DNA of 64,000 nucleotides from Formicarius rufipectus (lineage: Eukaryota; Chordata; Aves; Passeriformes; Formicariidae). Of the stretch, positions 1 through 14,485 are shown one piece after another. The DNA is taken from positions 2,757,805 through 2,821,804 of the forward strand of contig VXAU01004938.1 of the NCBI GenBank assembly GCA_013399695.1, in the 5' to 3' direction. Under the pieces are notes generated by a model that was not told where the DNA came from, searched no databases, and worked only from the letters and a program-made list of their open reading frames with translations. A program made the position numbers and the translations under genes. Positions within the stretch are counted from its first letter, which is position 1; each line of letters opens with the position of its first letter.

Positions 1-3000
1 ATGTCCCACTCTGGTCTCTTCCAACCTTACCCGTTCTATGAATATGCAGTCACACAAGTTAAAGAAAGTTAACTTCAAAGAACTTAGTACTGTTGGACAA
101 TTACTGTCAGTTTTGTGGACTTTGTGCTGAGTCTCATAGTCATCCAAAATTTATCTGAAATTATTTAAAAAATCTACTTAATATGAACTTTAAAATGCTG
201 GAAATCCTCAGGGGATAATGCATCCTCTAAAATGACAAGGCACATCCATATGGTTGATGAAGTTTAAATATCTTATTTGATCTTTCTGGCAACTAGCCTA
301 TAATCAGTCTTCAAGAAAACCTTTCTATGTATCAGACTTTAGGAACTGCTGAACTCATGAGAAATATGACAATAGAAGTGAACTTGTTCATACTTCTTTT
401 CCCGTAGTGGTGAAGTAAAGATCTAATACATGACTGAGGGGAAAGGTGTGGGTTGTTGTGCTTGAAATCATAACCCCAGGGGCCCTGCTCTTTTGGGTTT
501 AGGTCAAGACTACAGCAAAGATGGTGTTCTCTGTTTTCTTAAAAGGATGTCTGTGTTGCTAACACAGCCCCTTCGAGGCATGAGTAGTTACCCAAAGGAA
601 ATTGTTTGTCCTCTGATTGGCAAAATATTTGTAGAAATCACAGCTGTTACTGTGAATACTGAAAATGCTGTCAATAGCTGTAAACTCTGAGCTTGAACAA
701 AAACTGTCTGGCTCTAGCTATTACTGTTACAGAAATTAAATTTTTTTCCATCTCTGTGTTACTCTGTCCTACCTGAGGATAACATAGTGCAGCTTTTTAA
801 ACACTGGACTATGTAGGAAGGTACAAAATATAATGACATCCCTTAATGAAAGTGTTGCAGCTACTTTACACAAGGTTGACATAAATGGAAGCTGTATTTG
901 TTTTTCATAGAAGAGCCAGTGAGGTGACTGGCTGCCTGCTTGATAACAGAAACTCATGTGAAACAGCCTAAGGCAGAACATTTTGCAGATAGTTCTAGAA
1001 TTTACAATGTAGCTTAGTTTGTGCAAACAACAAAGCACCAATAAGGTGTCTTACTGTCTTCATATTTGCATACATATTACTAGCTATTTTGTCCCTTCAT
1101 AATTCAGTATAGTTTATGGTTTGCTTACAGAACTTTAATTAAATACTGCTTGAGCAACTCCTGAAACTGCAGGCTTGACAGTAAGGGATGATTCAACAGG
1201 CTGCCTTAGAAACAACATGCCACTTTAGTTCACTAAAATAAAATTCACTTTTCTATATTTTAAACATCAAAGTTCAAATTAGATTGGAATACAATTCAGT
1301 GTTTTTGTAATTTCAATTTCACTGCTCACAGCACAGTATATCATCATAGTTACATTAGCTATGCTGAAATTAAGAGTTGTAGGGTCTGTATCAAGATGCA
1401 GCCGAAACATTATCTGGTTCAGTAATTGTAATGGAACTACCCACTGAACTCGTGTGACCAAGACTGATTAATTCACATTTAAATCTGTGGGCTCAAGTGT
1501 AATAGTTTTCATTGACAAACAGTTATACCAAGGAAAGTCCTTCTGTTTCTGCAGATCTTTGTATCTATTGCAAATGAGGAACAACTAACTTCAGGGTATG
1601 TTAATTAAGAATAAAAATGTTCTTGATATTTTTCAAGTCATGTACAATAATGAATTGTTTCATAGGTTGGGAGAAGGGCATGAAAAAAATTAATATAAGA
1701 AATACTGAAGAATAAGAAATACAATCCATACTGTTGATTTAGAAATCTACAGTTTTCCATGTAGAAAATCAGGAATATTTCCATAGGAAGCACATTCCAG
1801 TATTCCAGAAAGCTTTTCAGAGCTCAGAGGTTATGCAGTAGATCTAGCACTCTCTAAAACATTGCACTATGGGAACATCATGGAGATGAGCACCTCATCT
1901 CCTAGAGAATTCCAGCTGATTAGCACAGGGCTTAGAGCAGGTATCTCACACAATCAACCTGAAGCAGAACAGTAAAAAGAAACATCTTGCAGATTCAGTT
2001 TTCCTCTAATTTTGGAATGTCTTTGTCTTCACTTGTCATGCATGTTCAGAAGTGGCATATTTCTTCTTTCAGGCCAGTGTATATCCCAGAAGAGATTAAC
2101 CTTTTCCAAAGCAACATTAAAACCTGCCATCTCCTCAGTGATTGTAGGAATATGATTTTCAACTCAGGGCAAATTGCAGAATATCTCTTACATGCTTCAA
2201 GTATAATGTATGTCCAACTTATCCATGGAAATAGGGGACAGCAGTCTTGGATCAGGTGTCACCGTGCGTGTTCCTTCTGAATTTTAAGTATTCTAATCAC
2301 CTCAACCATCAATAAGGTAGTTGGCACAATCATGGATTTTAGCAATGAAAAGACCAAATGACTGAATTTCAACAAAACTTCAGAACCTGAGCTAGGGAAG
2401 TAGAGGTCATCTCTGAAACCCTGTTTAATGTGCCACAGCTTCCTGAGTTTGACACCTCAAGTCTAACCTCTCTCAAAAGAGAGAGATCTTTAGACATTCT
2501 TTGTCAGATGCTACCATTGAGTAATGAGGAGAAAAATTTCACTCCAGGTGTATTTGTGTTAAAGCAACTTTCACTATAGCTTTGGTAATTGTTTCAGTAG
2601 GACAAGAAGTCAACTCAGTTGATCAGAAGACTGATCAACTGCCCTTGTTGACTAATGCTTCAGATCTTTCTGCATGTCAGTAAGAATTTTGCCTTTAAAT
2701 TGGAGAAAGTAGTTCTAGGAGCTTGGTTTTAGAATTATTCATGACACAAAATAGTAACTGTAAATAAGTACTAGGTTGAGTAATTTAATTCACTGAAGTG
2801 CAGAGAAAACGTGTAAAAATTGTTTTAACTATTACTGGGTAACTAAAGACAAGGGCAGCATGCACGATAGCTGGAAGAAATGGCAGATTTCAATACTCTT
2901 TGCAAGTAAAATTCCCTCATTTTCCCCTTTGTTTTAATCTAGATTTCATTTTGCATTGTTTTTTTCTAAGGAGGCATCATTAATCTTTCCAGTTTTTCTA

Positions 3001-6000
3001 TCATCCCCATGTCCCCCATGGCTTGAGACTGCAGATCTTGATTATTTTGAAAGTTCCTGGTGTCAGTAGATCTGTGCAGGATTGTGATCAGAAAGAGAAG
3101 AATCTCTGATGATGCTATGGGTTTGTCCCTAAGAGAAGAGTAGCAAAACCAAGCATTTCTCTGGAGTCTTGGACTGCAAGTCCCTTAAACAGTTTGCCAA
3201 ATGTGAATAGAAAATCTGGAAACTTTGGTGAATTTTCATTGCCTGCACTGAAAGAAAATCATTTTTAATGGTCTTGGCGTCATCATGGATGGGAAGATTC
3301 ACTACAATGTACTGTAACTAAGTCTCTATATTCCCTAAACTTTTCTTTACATGGGAAGTTGAACATGGTTGTCAGAAGTCTGGCATGGTTCACGAGCAGG
3401 ATTTCTTCTATTGTCCACCCATCAGTTGCTCTTATGGGGTGCTGCCAGGAGAAAAGGAAATCACATGTTGTGTGTACTAGTCATGTTGGCCCTGGTGCTG
3501 GACCCATGCAGGCACACATGGGAGAAGTGTGCCTCTGTAGAGGCATGGAGTTGCTTGGGCAGAGCCTTTCTGTGCTCTTCTCAATGACAGTTCTGTGTTT
3601 TCACATGGCTTTCTGTCAAGCTTTAAAATGACTTTTGGAATTGACAGTTTGCTCAGCTCAGAAGGATATGGCTCCAGTAACTTGTGAAGCCTCTTTTAAA
3701 ATGCTGGTGAAATCTTAACCATGTTCCCATCAGTGGGAAGGTTTGAAGGCTAGAGGTTACGACTGACTTGAGCAGGATTAGACTTTTGTCTTGTGGGCCT
3801 ATGCTTGGCTTACAATTTAGTGCACTTCTTTTTAACGATACTGAAAATGTGTGGTGCCCATTGACTGCTGTAGGACCTCAATAGCATTGAATTCAGATTT
3901 CAAAAAACAAACCTTATCTCCTAACCTTGTAAGAATTTAAGAGCAATTTTAAACTTTTAAACTTGATCATTCATCTACTTCATTAATTTTAGGAAAGCAG
4001 TAGTATCTGTCCTACCCTAAGGTAGGCAGCCCACATCATTGTACAGCAATCTAACAATTTGCTGAAAGTGCAATGTCTGGCACATTGGATGTGGCAGACA
4101 CAAAGGCAGCTCACATACCTACCAGTGAGCTGCCAGCTGGGATTTTCTTTTGTTTGCTGTATTATTCCCTGCCTTCTCTTTTTGCCCATGCTGTTAATAA
4201 AAACCTCAGTATAAAAATAAAATTATGAACTGATATATGAAGAGCTTTTTTTTCCTCCTTTTTTTAAAAGAGAGATAGTATTTGCTGAATATAACCAATC
4301 TGTATGTATGTGTGGGTGTACATACCAGTGTATGTTTCTGAGTCTTTTTGCAATGAACTATATGATCATACTTTTAGCTTGTGTGATCTCAGAATCTTAA
4401 CACCACCTCCCAGCCAGTGACACTGTAATGAATGTTGTATTTACATTACCAGATCTCATCACCATGAGGGCTGTGGGGCTCAGATCAGTTAAAGACTGCT
4501 GTAGTTAGGTCAGTGAAATAAAATACAACTCCTAATCTTAGATGGAGAATTTCTGCAAAGATAATGTTTAACAGTAAGGATGCTGAGGAGAAGCTAATCT
4601 GAACTGGGTTCTTCATAAGCAAATTGGTTTGTTAAATACTGACAGGCTGAGTAAAGGATATTTGCTTTTTTTGTTTGTTTGTTTCTAAGTGTATACATGA
4701 TGAACACAGGAAGATAGCTGTACAAGTAAAGAAATTTTTCTTGACTGCCAGGGTGCATTTTTTACAATAAAGCTATCCATGTGCTTTGAGGAGATAGTTA
4801 TGATTATTTTTCCTCAGAATGATTAATGGCAACAGACATAGAACCAGACACACAGTCTGACTTTGAGGATGAGTCATTCAGATATAAATATTGAATAAAC
4901 TCAGTTGTTTTCATTGTATTTCTCTGAAATGATGGTTCAGTGTATAGCCCAACAGTGACAGGTTTTTGGTCTTGCACCTATAGTGTCCTTTTTAAGCCTT
5001 ATGGGTTTCTTTTTCATGTAGTGGTATTTTTTCATATCTTAAGAAGACTTAATGAAGGAGATTTTAATTTTAAAACAGTTTTATATCCTTATAAACTTCG
5101 GTATCTATATATGCATATGTATTGGGTTACCTGAAGAAAGATATGAGAAGGAACTGTATCTGTGTATAGTCTACCAATTCTGCTGAAAATACTTAATTAT
5201 TCACTGTAAAAATGCTTTTACTACAGAATAATTTGTTATCATATATTCACAGATGTTTTGACAAGTGAAGTTTGAGAGGCTTCAAAGAATGACATCTCCA
5301 CCATCAGCTTTTGAGTCTCTTGATAATCAAACAGGGACAAAAATATGAACTTTTTCCTTGATTCACAGCCTAATTTCAATGTGTGTTTTATTTTAAACTT
5401 TGTAAGGAAAGAAATTACTCGATTGTAGTGCTCTTCTGTTCCTCCATCCATTCATGTGCTCCTCTAACAGTCCTCTAACAATATCTGAACTGATAGCCAA
5501 TTTCAGCCAAATTTGACTGAGGATTAGAGGTCTCAAAACTATTAAGGTCTTAGACATTTCATGAAAATTGATACTAAAGGAGAGAGACTCAAGTCAGTGC
5601 CCTGCTGAGCAAAGCTCACTCATGGCCTGCCGCAGGGAACCTGCTTAACAGATTGCAAGCTCACAGTAGTGAAGTTAAACAAGTGTAAGTGCTGGCTAGA
5701 TCAGGCCTTAATTTTGTAGGGAGCAACATTATTGGGTTTTAAAGCTTTTGCAACAAGTTTTTCTTGTTCTTTTTGCATTTGGCCCCCCCTTGACTTTTCG
5801 ACAACTGAACTTTTGCCTTTTCAGCAAGAAGGTACAAACAAATTTTAAAAACTCCTTTGGAATTGAAATCTACTGAATTTTAGACACTTTCAAAGTAACA
5901 ACCTATATGTTAAGCTTACAGTTCAGGTGTTACTAGTGGATCATGTTCTGTGAGTTGCTATGAGGAATCCTAAGAAATTATGGCTTGATTCACTTTCCTT

Positions 6001-8865
6001 TTAGATGGATCATTAAAACTTTTATTGGATGACTGATACGATTTGTTTCAGAGGGATTAATGAAATCCCTCCTGGTAATATGATAGAATAATTAAGGTTT
6101 CTTACTAGGATAAAATGTGTTGCTTTAAATATTTTCAATGTGGTTTAATTTCCTTTCTTGCCAAAGAACGCTCTATTTCACAGCATCTGCCACTTTTAAT
6201 CTGTAAAAGTGCATGGCAATGTGGCTTGGAGTACATTCTTACTCAGAAGTCCTACTCATTTCAGGATTAAAATTTTATTGTTAATTATAATGGTTTTAGT
6301 CTCAATTAGTCCTCAGTGGGAATACAGATATAAATATTTGAATAAATCTCTTTATTAAGCCATTTGTTTTCTTGAAGTTGAAATATGTAACACATCACCC
6401 ACAAAGTGCCAGTTGAACATGATGGATGCAAGCTTCCTGTATTTACAGGCTTCCAGGCTGGTACCTTGGTACCTCAGGTGAAATTTTATAGCCACCTGGC
6501 ACCAGAATCACTGCCCTGCCATGTTGCTTGGCTTGCTAGACTTTGACAGATCATCTCTCCATAGGAGACCTGTATAGGAGTGCCCCTCTATAGCTGCTCA
6601 GGGTCAAGAGTCATGTGGTCCATTGACAGTCATCTCACTTGCTTCTCTAGGAAACTGTGCTTGTGTGATAGAAAGCAGAATACCCAGCTGCTAGGGCAGT
6701 TTTCTGGAGTTGTTAGTGCTTCCAGTGTAAGTCACCAGGTTTCAGTAGGTCTGGAAATCAGACCTCTGTTGTTTTCATGGCCTTGATCATGATCCTGCCC
6801 ACAAGGAAAATAACACTTAAGGCAGTACAGGAAACTTAACATTTTCCTTAACTTGATAGAAGTTTTTAATACTATCTCTTTGCTTATAATCATCACTTTC
6901 TGTAATTTTTATGCTTTTTCCACTTTTGTGATTTGTAATACTGTACTGAACTGCCTTTGCTATTGTTTTAAAACAAAACTTCGTTCATTTTTCTCTCTAT
7001 TGTTGAATGAAACTATTGTTTCAGATGGTAAAAATATGACCCATTTGGTATTTGGATGCTTCTGGATACTAGAACATTTTCTGTCATCACTCCCTAAGCA
7101 CAGGACTCATGACTAAGCATCATATCAGGACCTGAGTCATAAAGGACTATAAGTAATGTCTGAATTACTATACACTTCCTTGGAAGCACTTCCACAATTA
7201 TCTCTTGAAGCTTTCCCAGCTGTGGTGCTTTAATCTGTCCACACCAGGGGAGAGGTGAGAGCTGGGTGATTTTTCTAAGGTTTACTCTTTTATAAAAATA
7301 TGGAAGACATATCTCATCAGTTTTTCTTTCCTCTCCCTCACAGTGTGTTGATATTTTCGTGCAAATAAAGAGTGCACTCTGAAACAGCACCCCTGATTGT
7401 CCTTACTGACTGTGCTTTGCTTCTCATTGTGGGGTGGGTTTTGGGGCATGTGGTTTAGATTCCTTTAGATGAAGCTAAATTGGAGTATAGACTCCAAGAG
7501 TACACCTAATGCACTGCAGCCATGCTAGGGCACTTAGTTATCCGGGTGGATATATGTGTGTAGAGCCTCGTTGGAGTGGGGTGATGTGATGGTCGCAGTG
7601 GTATATGGGAAATCCATTCCCACACTTAGTTTGTGGGACCAGCTTAGAGTTAGTCCATAAGCCTCTGAAAAAATAAGATAAAAGGAAAAAACAATAAACA
7701 CCTTAAAATGTGTGTACTGTGGATGTCAAGTACTCTATACTGAGTTCTGCTCTATCAGTGATATACTCTTGGTCTTCTGTGGGTGTGGAAATCAGAGCGT
7801 GCAAAGCAGGTGTTATATGCTTTTGAAGAAGAGAATGTCTTGGAGATACATTAACAGTAGAACCACTTGTCCGTGTTTCTTCTTTATCTCTTCAGAAGTT
7901 GTTTAAGCTTCCTGATCTCCTTATGGAGCAAGAATATATGGGCATTATACTATTTTGTGTTTAATATCTCGTTAACCACTACAGCACTGAACCTTGTATG
8001 GACACATACTTGTAATGTGTGTTGCCCTTCACAACTAGTTAAAATCCTCCTGTGTAGGAGGAAGATGGGGAGGTTTTCACATATATATTAATTTGTTCTT
8101 ATCTTGATTTTACCTTTGTTTCAGAGGAGTATTCTAGAGTTGTACTGTTTTAAACAATGAGTAAATTAAGGGTCATTGCTTGCCATCATCATTTTATTTA
8201 TGTGCCCCAAAATACCTTGGAGGTTATTCAAATAAATGCACTCCATTCCATTTACTTGACTGTCTGATGGCTTAATCATGCAAATAAATGTGAGGATGAT
8301 ATTTATTTGACTGTCTATCATGTGGTCCCTTTGACTGTATGGTAAAGCATACTTTCTTCATACTTTCTTTTTCCCCAAAGGAAAAAAATTAAATTAAATG
8401 CAAAAAAACCTCTCCCCATGTTTAATGCTACAGCTGAGATTTTAAACTCACATAAGTCAGGACATTCAGAATTACGACTCCCTAGAGCTTGTAGCTCAGC
8501 CATGTTGTACATGTGGTGTAGATTAAAATAGTGATTTCCTCTTCTTTCTCTATTCTTTTCTCTTCTGGGTCTTTCCCTCTTTTAGCTCTTTTATAGTGTC
8601 TGTGCTGGAGGTCCTCTGTCGGATGGGTAATTCTGCAAAGGCTCTGGTTGACAGGCATGGAAGCAAATCCCGTGCATGTGAGACTCTGGTACTGCTTGGA
8701 GTGGCAGAGGAGCACAGCAAGGAAAAGAGGAAGCCCAGGGACCACTTTTGGGGAGACCAGCACCTCTCTGCATGGGCATGGTCCTGCCTCCACTTCATAC
8801 TCGCCTCACACGAGCTATTCTGTGCTTCCATATTGCAGAATTTTCCACGTTTTCCTCTTTTCCCA
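1..8865. other. Gene-poor interval, no feature recognised
   Basis: This is AT-rich DNA with only short open frames, none resembling a known protein. I saw no clear transposon, RNA gene or tandem array beyond short T/G runs such as the TTTG run near 4667-4683. A GC-richer patch around 8580-8860 has overlapping open frames of about 60-106 codons on both strands. Frames open on both strands at once usually reflect composition, not coding. It most likely belongs to the long intergenic region upstream of EMC2. Confidence 0.6.
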
Positions 8866-9092
8866 GGCAACTAGCAACAGGACAAGAGAAAACGGAGAGG
8901 TTCAGGTTAGATATCAGGAAGAATTTTTTCACTGAAATGGTTGTCAAGCATTGAAATGGGCTGCCCACAGGGAAGTAATGGAGTCACCATCCCTGGCAAT
9001 GTTCAAGAAATGACCGGATGTGGCACTTAGTGCCATGGTGTAGTTGGACTTGATGATTTTAAAGGTCTTTTCCAACCTAAATGATTCTATGA
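8866..9092 (+). mobile_element. CR1 LINE 3' fragment
   Basis: The segment matches the 3' end of an avian CR1 element in sense orientation. It starts with a 'GCAACTAGCAACAGGACAAG' motif, continues through 'ATATCAGGAAGAATTTTTTC' and 'GGAGTCACCATCCCTGG', and closes with 'CCAACCTAAATGATTCTATGA', the usual CR1 terminus. Only the last ~225 bp are present, as expected for a 5'-truncated copy. Compared with common CR1 consensus copies it appears to lack some bases after 'GAGAAAACGG'. It cannot encode a functional protein. The family assignment is secure, the subfamily is not. Confidence 0.9.
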
Positions 9093-12000
9093 AATAGCAT
9101 ATCTTGGGGTTTTGTTGGGGGACTGGGGGTGGATTTGATTTTTTATATGTATGTGCTCTTAGCTTGAATCTCTTCCTTGATATGCTTTGTTCATGCTGGT
9201 CTGTGTTATGGAGGGCTGTGAGCAAGGGAAGTAACTTAACAACAGATCTGTAGGTCCTCATTCTGTGAATGCCACAAATACTCTGTGAATGAGATAACTA
9301 CACGTGATATATCTCCAGAGCTACATGTAGCCTATGTTGATAGGCAGTGAAGGATAGATGGTTCTCAGCATTCATATTGATAAAAATTATCTGAAAACAG
9401 TGAGTTACCACAATACTTATTACTTGCATCTTACCCTTTTTCCTTGGTGGTTTTGTTGTTGTTGTTGTTGTTTGGGTTTTTTGTTTGTTTGTTTGTTTGT
9501 TTTTTAATATTCTGTATTCCTACATAACCTGGATAAAGTATTATGCACTCTTTTATGTAGTTAATGTTCCTTTGCTGGTCTCATAAGTAACTTGTGATGT
9601 TTTCTGACTTGGCATAGTAAAACTCCCAAAGTTCCTCAACAATATAAATTTCTGGAGACCGATAGGTGTAAATTGCCCAGAAGAGAATGCTGGTTTGTTT
9701 GCACTCCTCTAGGCCAAATCCTGTAATGGAAGAGCTCAACTGTCCAACTGTTTTCTTTTTTACAATTGCATATCATTACACCAGTCTCTAGATTTTCCAA
9801 AGAAAAAATGCAAGTATTTGAGACTGTCATTATTAGTAGTTGCTGCTTTTTCAATTCTCTAATCATTGAGATAACTGAAATATTATCCTAAATCCTTTTG
9901 AAATAATAGTTTTGGTTTAGTTATTGTGCGTTAAGCACTTACTGTAGTAAAAATAAACACATTTCTGTATCAACTTATACAAGCAGGATATTATTTCCAA
10001 GCTCCTCAGGGCAGGGATTGTACTTTTCCTTGTATCTGCAAATTATTTATTGGAAGAGGGGCCCTATCCTCCATACCGCTTCAGCATTAATACTAAGTGA
10101 GGGTCTTCATATGGAAATTATTGAGTCTGAATACATGGAATTTTGTAAATACCAACAGTCTATTGTACAGTCATGACAGCACTTTCCTGCTTCAGTTGCT
10201 CATATTTCTCTTCTTTGTTCCTCAACATGTCTTTGTTTAATTGACCAGAGGAGAACAAAGCAGAAAAGTGAGAGCCTAAAGTTAATATCAGTAATGCAGT
10301 TGCTCTGAAAAAGCACTTTCTGGTGTTCTATAAGGTGGCTAAATGATTTATGTCCTGCTGTGTTAAGCATGGTGAGTACCTGCATTAATGATTTAAGGAG
10401 GGATTCTGTCTCAGGTCTGAATCTTCCTACTGCTTTGTGGACTAATCTCCACTATGTGCCAGCCATGGTCATGCATCTTTCCATGGGAACAGTGTTCCTG
10501 CTGTCATGGGACTGCTGTGTTTGTGATAAACTCAGAGCTATTGTTCAGCTGCCTCTCTCTAGCCAGTCACGTGCACAGGGGCCAGTCATGTTCAGCTCTG
10601 GAGTTGGTACACCTTTTTCTAATGGGTTCAGGGTTTTGGATTCAATTTTACCTCCTTTCCAAAGGTGTCTCTTTCCTCAGACACATATAAAAAGGTCATC
10701 CATACATAAAGTCCAGAACATGCTGTGTTTCACTATGATACTGTGACAGTATCAGTAATAGATGAGCTACTCATCAGCAATACTAGTCAAATAATAATTG
10801 TGAAAGTAAACTGTCTGTAATTAGTGTGCCGTAGCTGTCTTTACACAGTGGCTTCATGTCTGTGGTGCTCCAATGCCTTCCATGACAGCACACTTGGGGA
10901 GAACATCGTCATGTCTGTGTTGACCCCTCAGTTGGTATCTTTGGAACCTTCCCGAGGAACTCTGCCTGTTCCTGCAGGTTGATAACTTTATCTTTTGTTA
11001 AATTCTTGCTTACTTGGTACATGGAGCCGAAATCTGAGCAAGGTTGAAGAAGTCCAAGAAATAAAAGCAGATGTAAAGGAATTGAGTTGGATATGTGGTT
11101 TTAGTCAGTGTTGCCAGTTCAGTTTCTATTTTACAACAAGCTTTAACATTGGACAAGTGTTGTATTTTTAGAAAAAGAAAATACTTGCTAGTACGAAAGA
11201 AAGTGTATTCCAAGATTTAGTGGGGATTATACTACCTTTTCTTCCTTGGCCTGAAGAAAGAAATAAACCAAACTGATTCAGGCCTGGTTTTAATAAGAGG
11301 AGAAATTCAGGGCAATCACAAAATGGGAGAAAATAACAGACATTATGAGAAAAAGTTGGATTGAGCAGCAGTCATTGCCTGCACCATACTATAATTAAGT
11401 GTACTAGGTTATTTGGTTTGTTTTTAATGAAATACTGTAAAAACCAGTACCTTTTGTCCCTGATTAAATATTTACAGGTTATATTTAGGAACTGCTATCA
11501 GAATTAAATTAAAAGATCCTACTATTTTTTATCTCATATGTTTGCATAAACTATATTGGCTCACATTTAATAAGGTTTGCTATCAAAAGAACCACAAACT
11601 GTTTAACTTCTTAACATCTGCAGCTTTGTCAGGTTTTTAGGAGTTACATGTCTGAGTAGATTTATTTAATTCAAAGAGGAATTATGGAAACAATTAGATT
11701 TCTTCCATATTTTCGTGTCACTGACAGGCTTCCAGTTCAGCTTTACAATATAGTGTTTCTTTGCATGCAGCTAAAACAAGACATTCCACAGAACCAGAAA
11801 ATTCACCATTTTTCTTATCACCACAAGCTTATAATATCTGCCGTCAACATTTGGAAAGGTTTCCAAGAAAATAAATATTAGAGAAAGAAATATTTCAAAA
11901 GACTTTTAAACCAAGTCCCTGTAGGTGTATATATTGAGAGCACACACACCAGTATAACTCTGGATTATATTGATTTTCATTATTTTCATCCATTGCATTA

Positions 12001-13368
12001 AGTCTGCCTTAGATTGTTTGTTTAAATACATTCACATATTTACATGAAACTGCTCTGGTTATGCACAACTTACCTGCCCTTAAAAGTTACAGTTTGGATT
12101 TGTATTTGCTTGTGAAAGATAAAACAAATGCAACACATTTCAACCTGCAATTTTTTGTCAAGGATGCATTTTTTTAAAGGGTTTCCCATTTACTCTTTCT
12201 TTGTGAACTACTGTGAATGGGAGGCTGCTGTCTCACAGCAAAGATCTATCTGGAAAGCCAGATTATTTTCAAAAGCAGTAAAAGACATACATAGTTAGAA
12301 AAATTACTTGATAGTTTGTCATGCCCTTCCTGCTTCTAAAGAAAAATTGCTTAGTCCAGGGTATTTTCCATTACTTTGCCCCCTCCACTTTTTTTATGTG
12401 CCATGGCATATGGTTCTCTATACTTTCCTGATGAAGTCTGCTCTTGTGCACATCTAGTTACTACAGTCTTTTTTAAGTCTGTAAATCCTCCTAGGAGAAT
12501 CCCTCTTTATTACATGCTCATACAATGCCCTCCACGACTTTTCTCAACAGCAGAGATTCTGAGTGCTTGCCACTGTCATGACATAAGAAGAATTGACATT
12601 TCTCTGGTCTGCCTAAGAGGAACTAGCCCTTCATAGGCTCTGTAGGATCCAGCTGGAACTAGTTAAACTGTTTGAGAGCACCATCTTTATGCCCAGCTCA
12701 GATTGACTATGGAAAGGAGAAAGCTTGTCCTCTTTTTCATCTTATTAGCACAGTGTATTTGAAATGTATCAGACAAAGCAAGAATATTTGAACTCTTTAA
12801 AATCTACTATAGCTTTATGCTAATCATAATCAGCATAAATGAGTCAGCCTCTATGGAAAAAAATGCAATACCCATCATCTTGGTCCACCTGGGAGAATTA
12901 CACTGCCTGAGCTACTGTGAAGAGAGAAAAGTAGAAAAGAAAACTAGATTTGATTATAGGCAAGTTGTTAATATTTGTAATACTGGTGTATTGCTACTCT
13001 GTGTTGTAAATGTGCGCATTTTCACGGTCAGTCAGCTTTTGGGTATGGTATTTACAAGCAATAAGGTCCGGAATGGCAGGAAGGTATTCCTGTGCACATC
13101 GAATGTTTGACTTGGATATCCATGATGACATGAATATCTTCCAGAACATTTCTCCAGCTATCCTTGTATAGAACTAGACTATAAGATTATTTGCTATAAA
13201 GTAATGCCTATGACTAATCTATAAGATAATGTGATTCAGAGGTTGTAAGTGATTTCCAGACTATCACAGGGGCTGCCGCAGATGGTAATATAAACCTATC
13301 CAATCTACTTATTCATTGACTTCAACACCACTGATCTAGAATTAATGTGAATGCCCATCTCAGCCTTT
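9093..13368. other. Intergenic interval with simple repeats only
   Basis: I found no gene or transposon apart from the simple repeat at 9453-9506, listed separately. The longest open frame is 128 codons on + (10360-10746). It has no recognisable domain and no splice or homology support, so I treat it as chance. Confidence 0.55.
9453..9506. repeat. (TTG)n/(TTTG)n simple repeat
   Basis: Five GTT units are followed, after a short GGG interruption, by five GTTT units and a T-run. It is a compound microsatellite and probably variable in length between individuals. Confidence 0.9.
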
Positions 13369-14485
13369 ATAGAATCACAGAATGGCATGGGTTGGAAGGG
13401 ACCTTAAATACCATCTAGTTCCAACTCCCCTGTCATGGGCAGGGACACCTCCCACTAGACCAGCTTGCTCAAAACCCCATCTGGCCTGGTCTTGAGTGCT
13501 TCTAGGGATGGGGCATCCACAGCTTCTCTGGGCAACCTGTTTCATTGCCTCATCACCCTCATAGTAAAGACTTTTTTCCTACTATCTAAACTAAACCTAT
13601 TCTCAGTTTAAAGCCATTACCACTTGTCCAATCACTGCATGCTCTTGGAAAAAGTCCCTCTTCCCCTTTTTTGTAGGTTCTTCAGGTACTGGAAGGCTGC
13701 AGTTAGGTCACACTAAGCCTTCACTTCTCCAGTCTGAACAAACCCAATTCTCTCTGCCTTTCCTAATACAAGAAGTGCTCCATCCCTCTAATCATCTTGG
13801 TGGCTTCCTCTGGACTCACTCCAGCAGGTCAGTGTCCTTCCTCTGTTGGGGACCCTAGACCTGGATTCAGCACTCCAGGTAGAGTCTCATCAGAGCAGGG
13901 TAGAGCAGCAGAATCACCTCCCTCTGCTTGCTGCTCATGCTGCTTTTGACACATCCCATTATATGGTTGGCTTCCTGGGCTGTAAGCACACATTGCTGGC
14001 TCATGTCCAGCCCCTCATCCACCAGCACTCCCAAGTCCTTCTTGGCAGGGCTGCTCTTGATCTGTTCATGCTCCAGCCAGGGAGTTGCCCTGGCCCAGAT
14101 GCAGCACCTTGCACTTGGTCTTTTTAAACTGCCTGAGCTACTCATGTGACCACTTCTCAAGCTTGTGCAGATCCCACTGGGTGGCATTCTGTCCTCTGGG
14201 TGTCAGCCACACCACTCAGCTTTGTGTCATCTGCAGACTTGCTGAGGGTGTACTCAATCCCTTAACCTGTGTCATTAATGAAGTTATTAAATATCACTGG
14301 TCCCAATACAGACCCTTGAGGGACATGGCATGTCACTGATGTCCATTGACCACTGCCCTCTGGATGTGACCAGTCAACCACTTATCCATCTAACAGTCCA
14401 CTCATCAAATCCATCTCTCCTGAATCTAGAGAGAAGGATATTGTGAGGATCTGTGTCAAATGCTTTACAGAAGTCCAGATAATTG
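13369..14485 (-). mobile_element. CR1 LINE, 1.1 kb 3' part with reverse transcriptase remnant
   Basis: This is the longest CR1 copy in the window, on the minus strand. Its 3' end is at the low-coordinate side, where + reads ATAGAATCACAGAATGG, the complement of the usual CR1 terminus. Read on minus, it carries the C-terminal half of the CR1 ORF2 reverse transcriptase. The catalytic box lies near 14223-14240 and reads SADDTK where family members have FADDTK. It is followed by the 'KKDLGVLVDE' and 'LDMSQQC' motifs within an open stretch at 13867-14187. The frame is then broken by shifts and stops. The 5' end is truncated near 14485, so the endonuclease domain is absent. It is a dead copy of moderate divergence. 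Confidence 0.95.

Noticed and set aside
8482..8954. Several overlapping open frames on both strands
   Set aside because: Simultaneous openness on both strands points to base composition. The right end runs into the CR1 fragment.
10340..10374. Exon-like segment ending AGCATG|GTGAGT
   Set aside because: The donor is good but the upstream acceptor has no real pyrimidine tract.
10360..10746. 128-codon + open frame
   Set aside because: It has no domain, weak codon character and no homology that I recognise, and a second frame is open over part of it.
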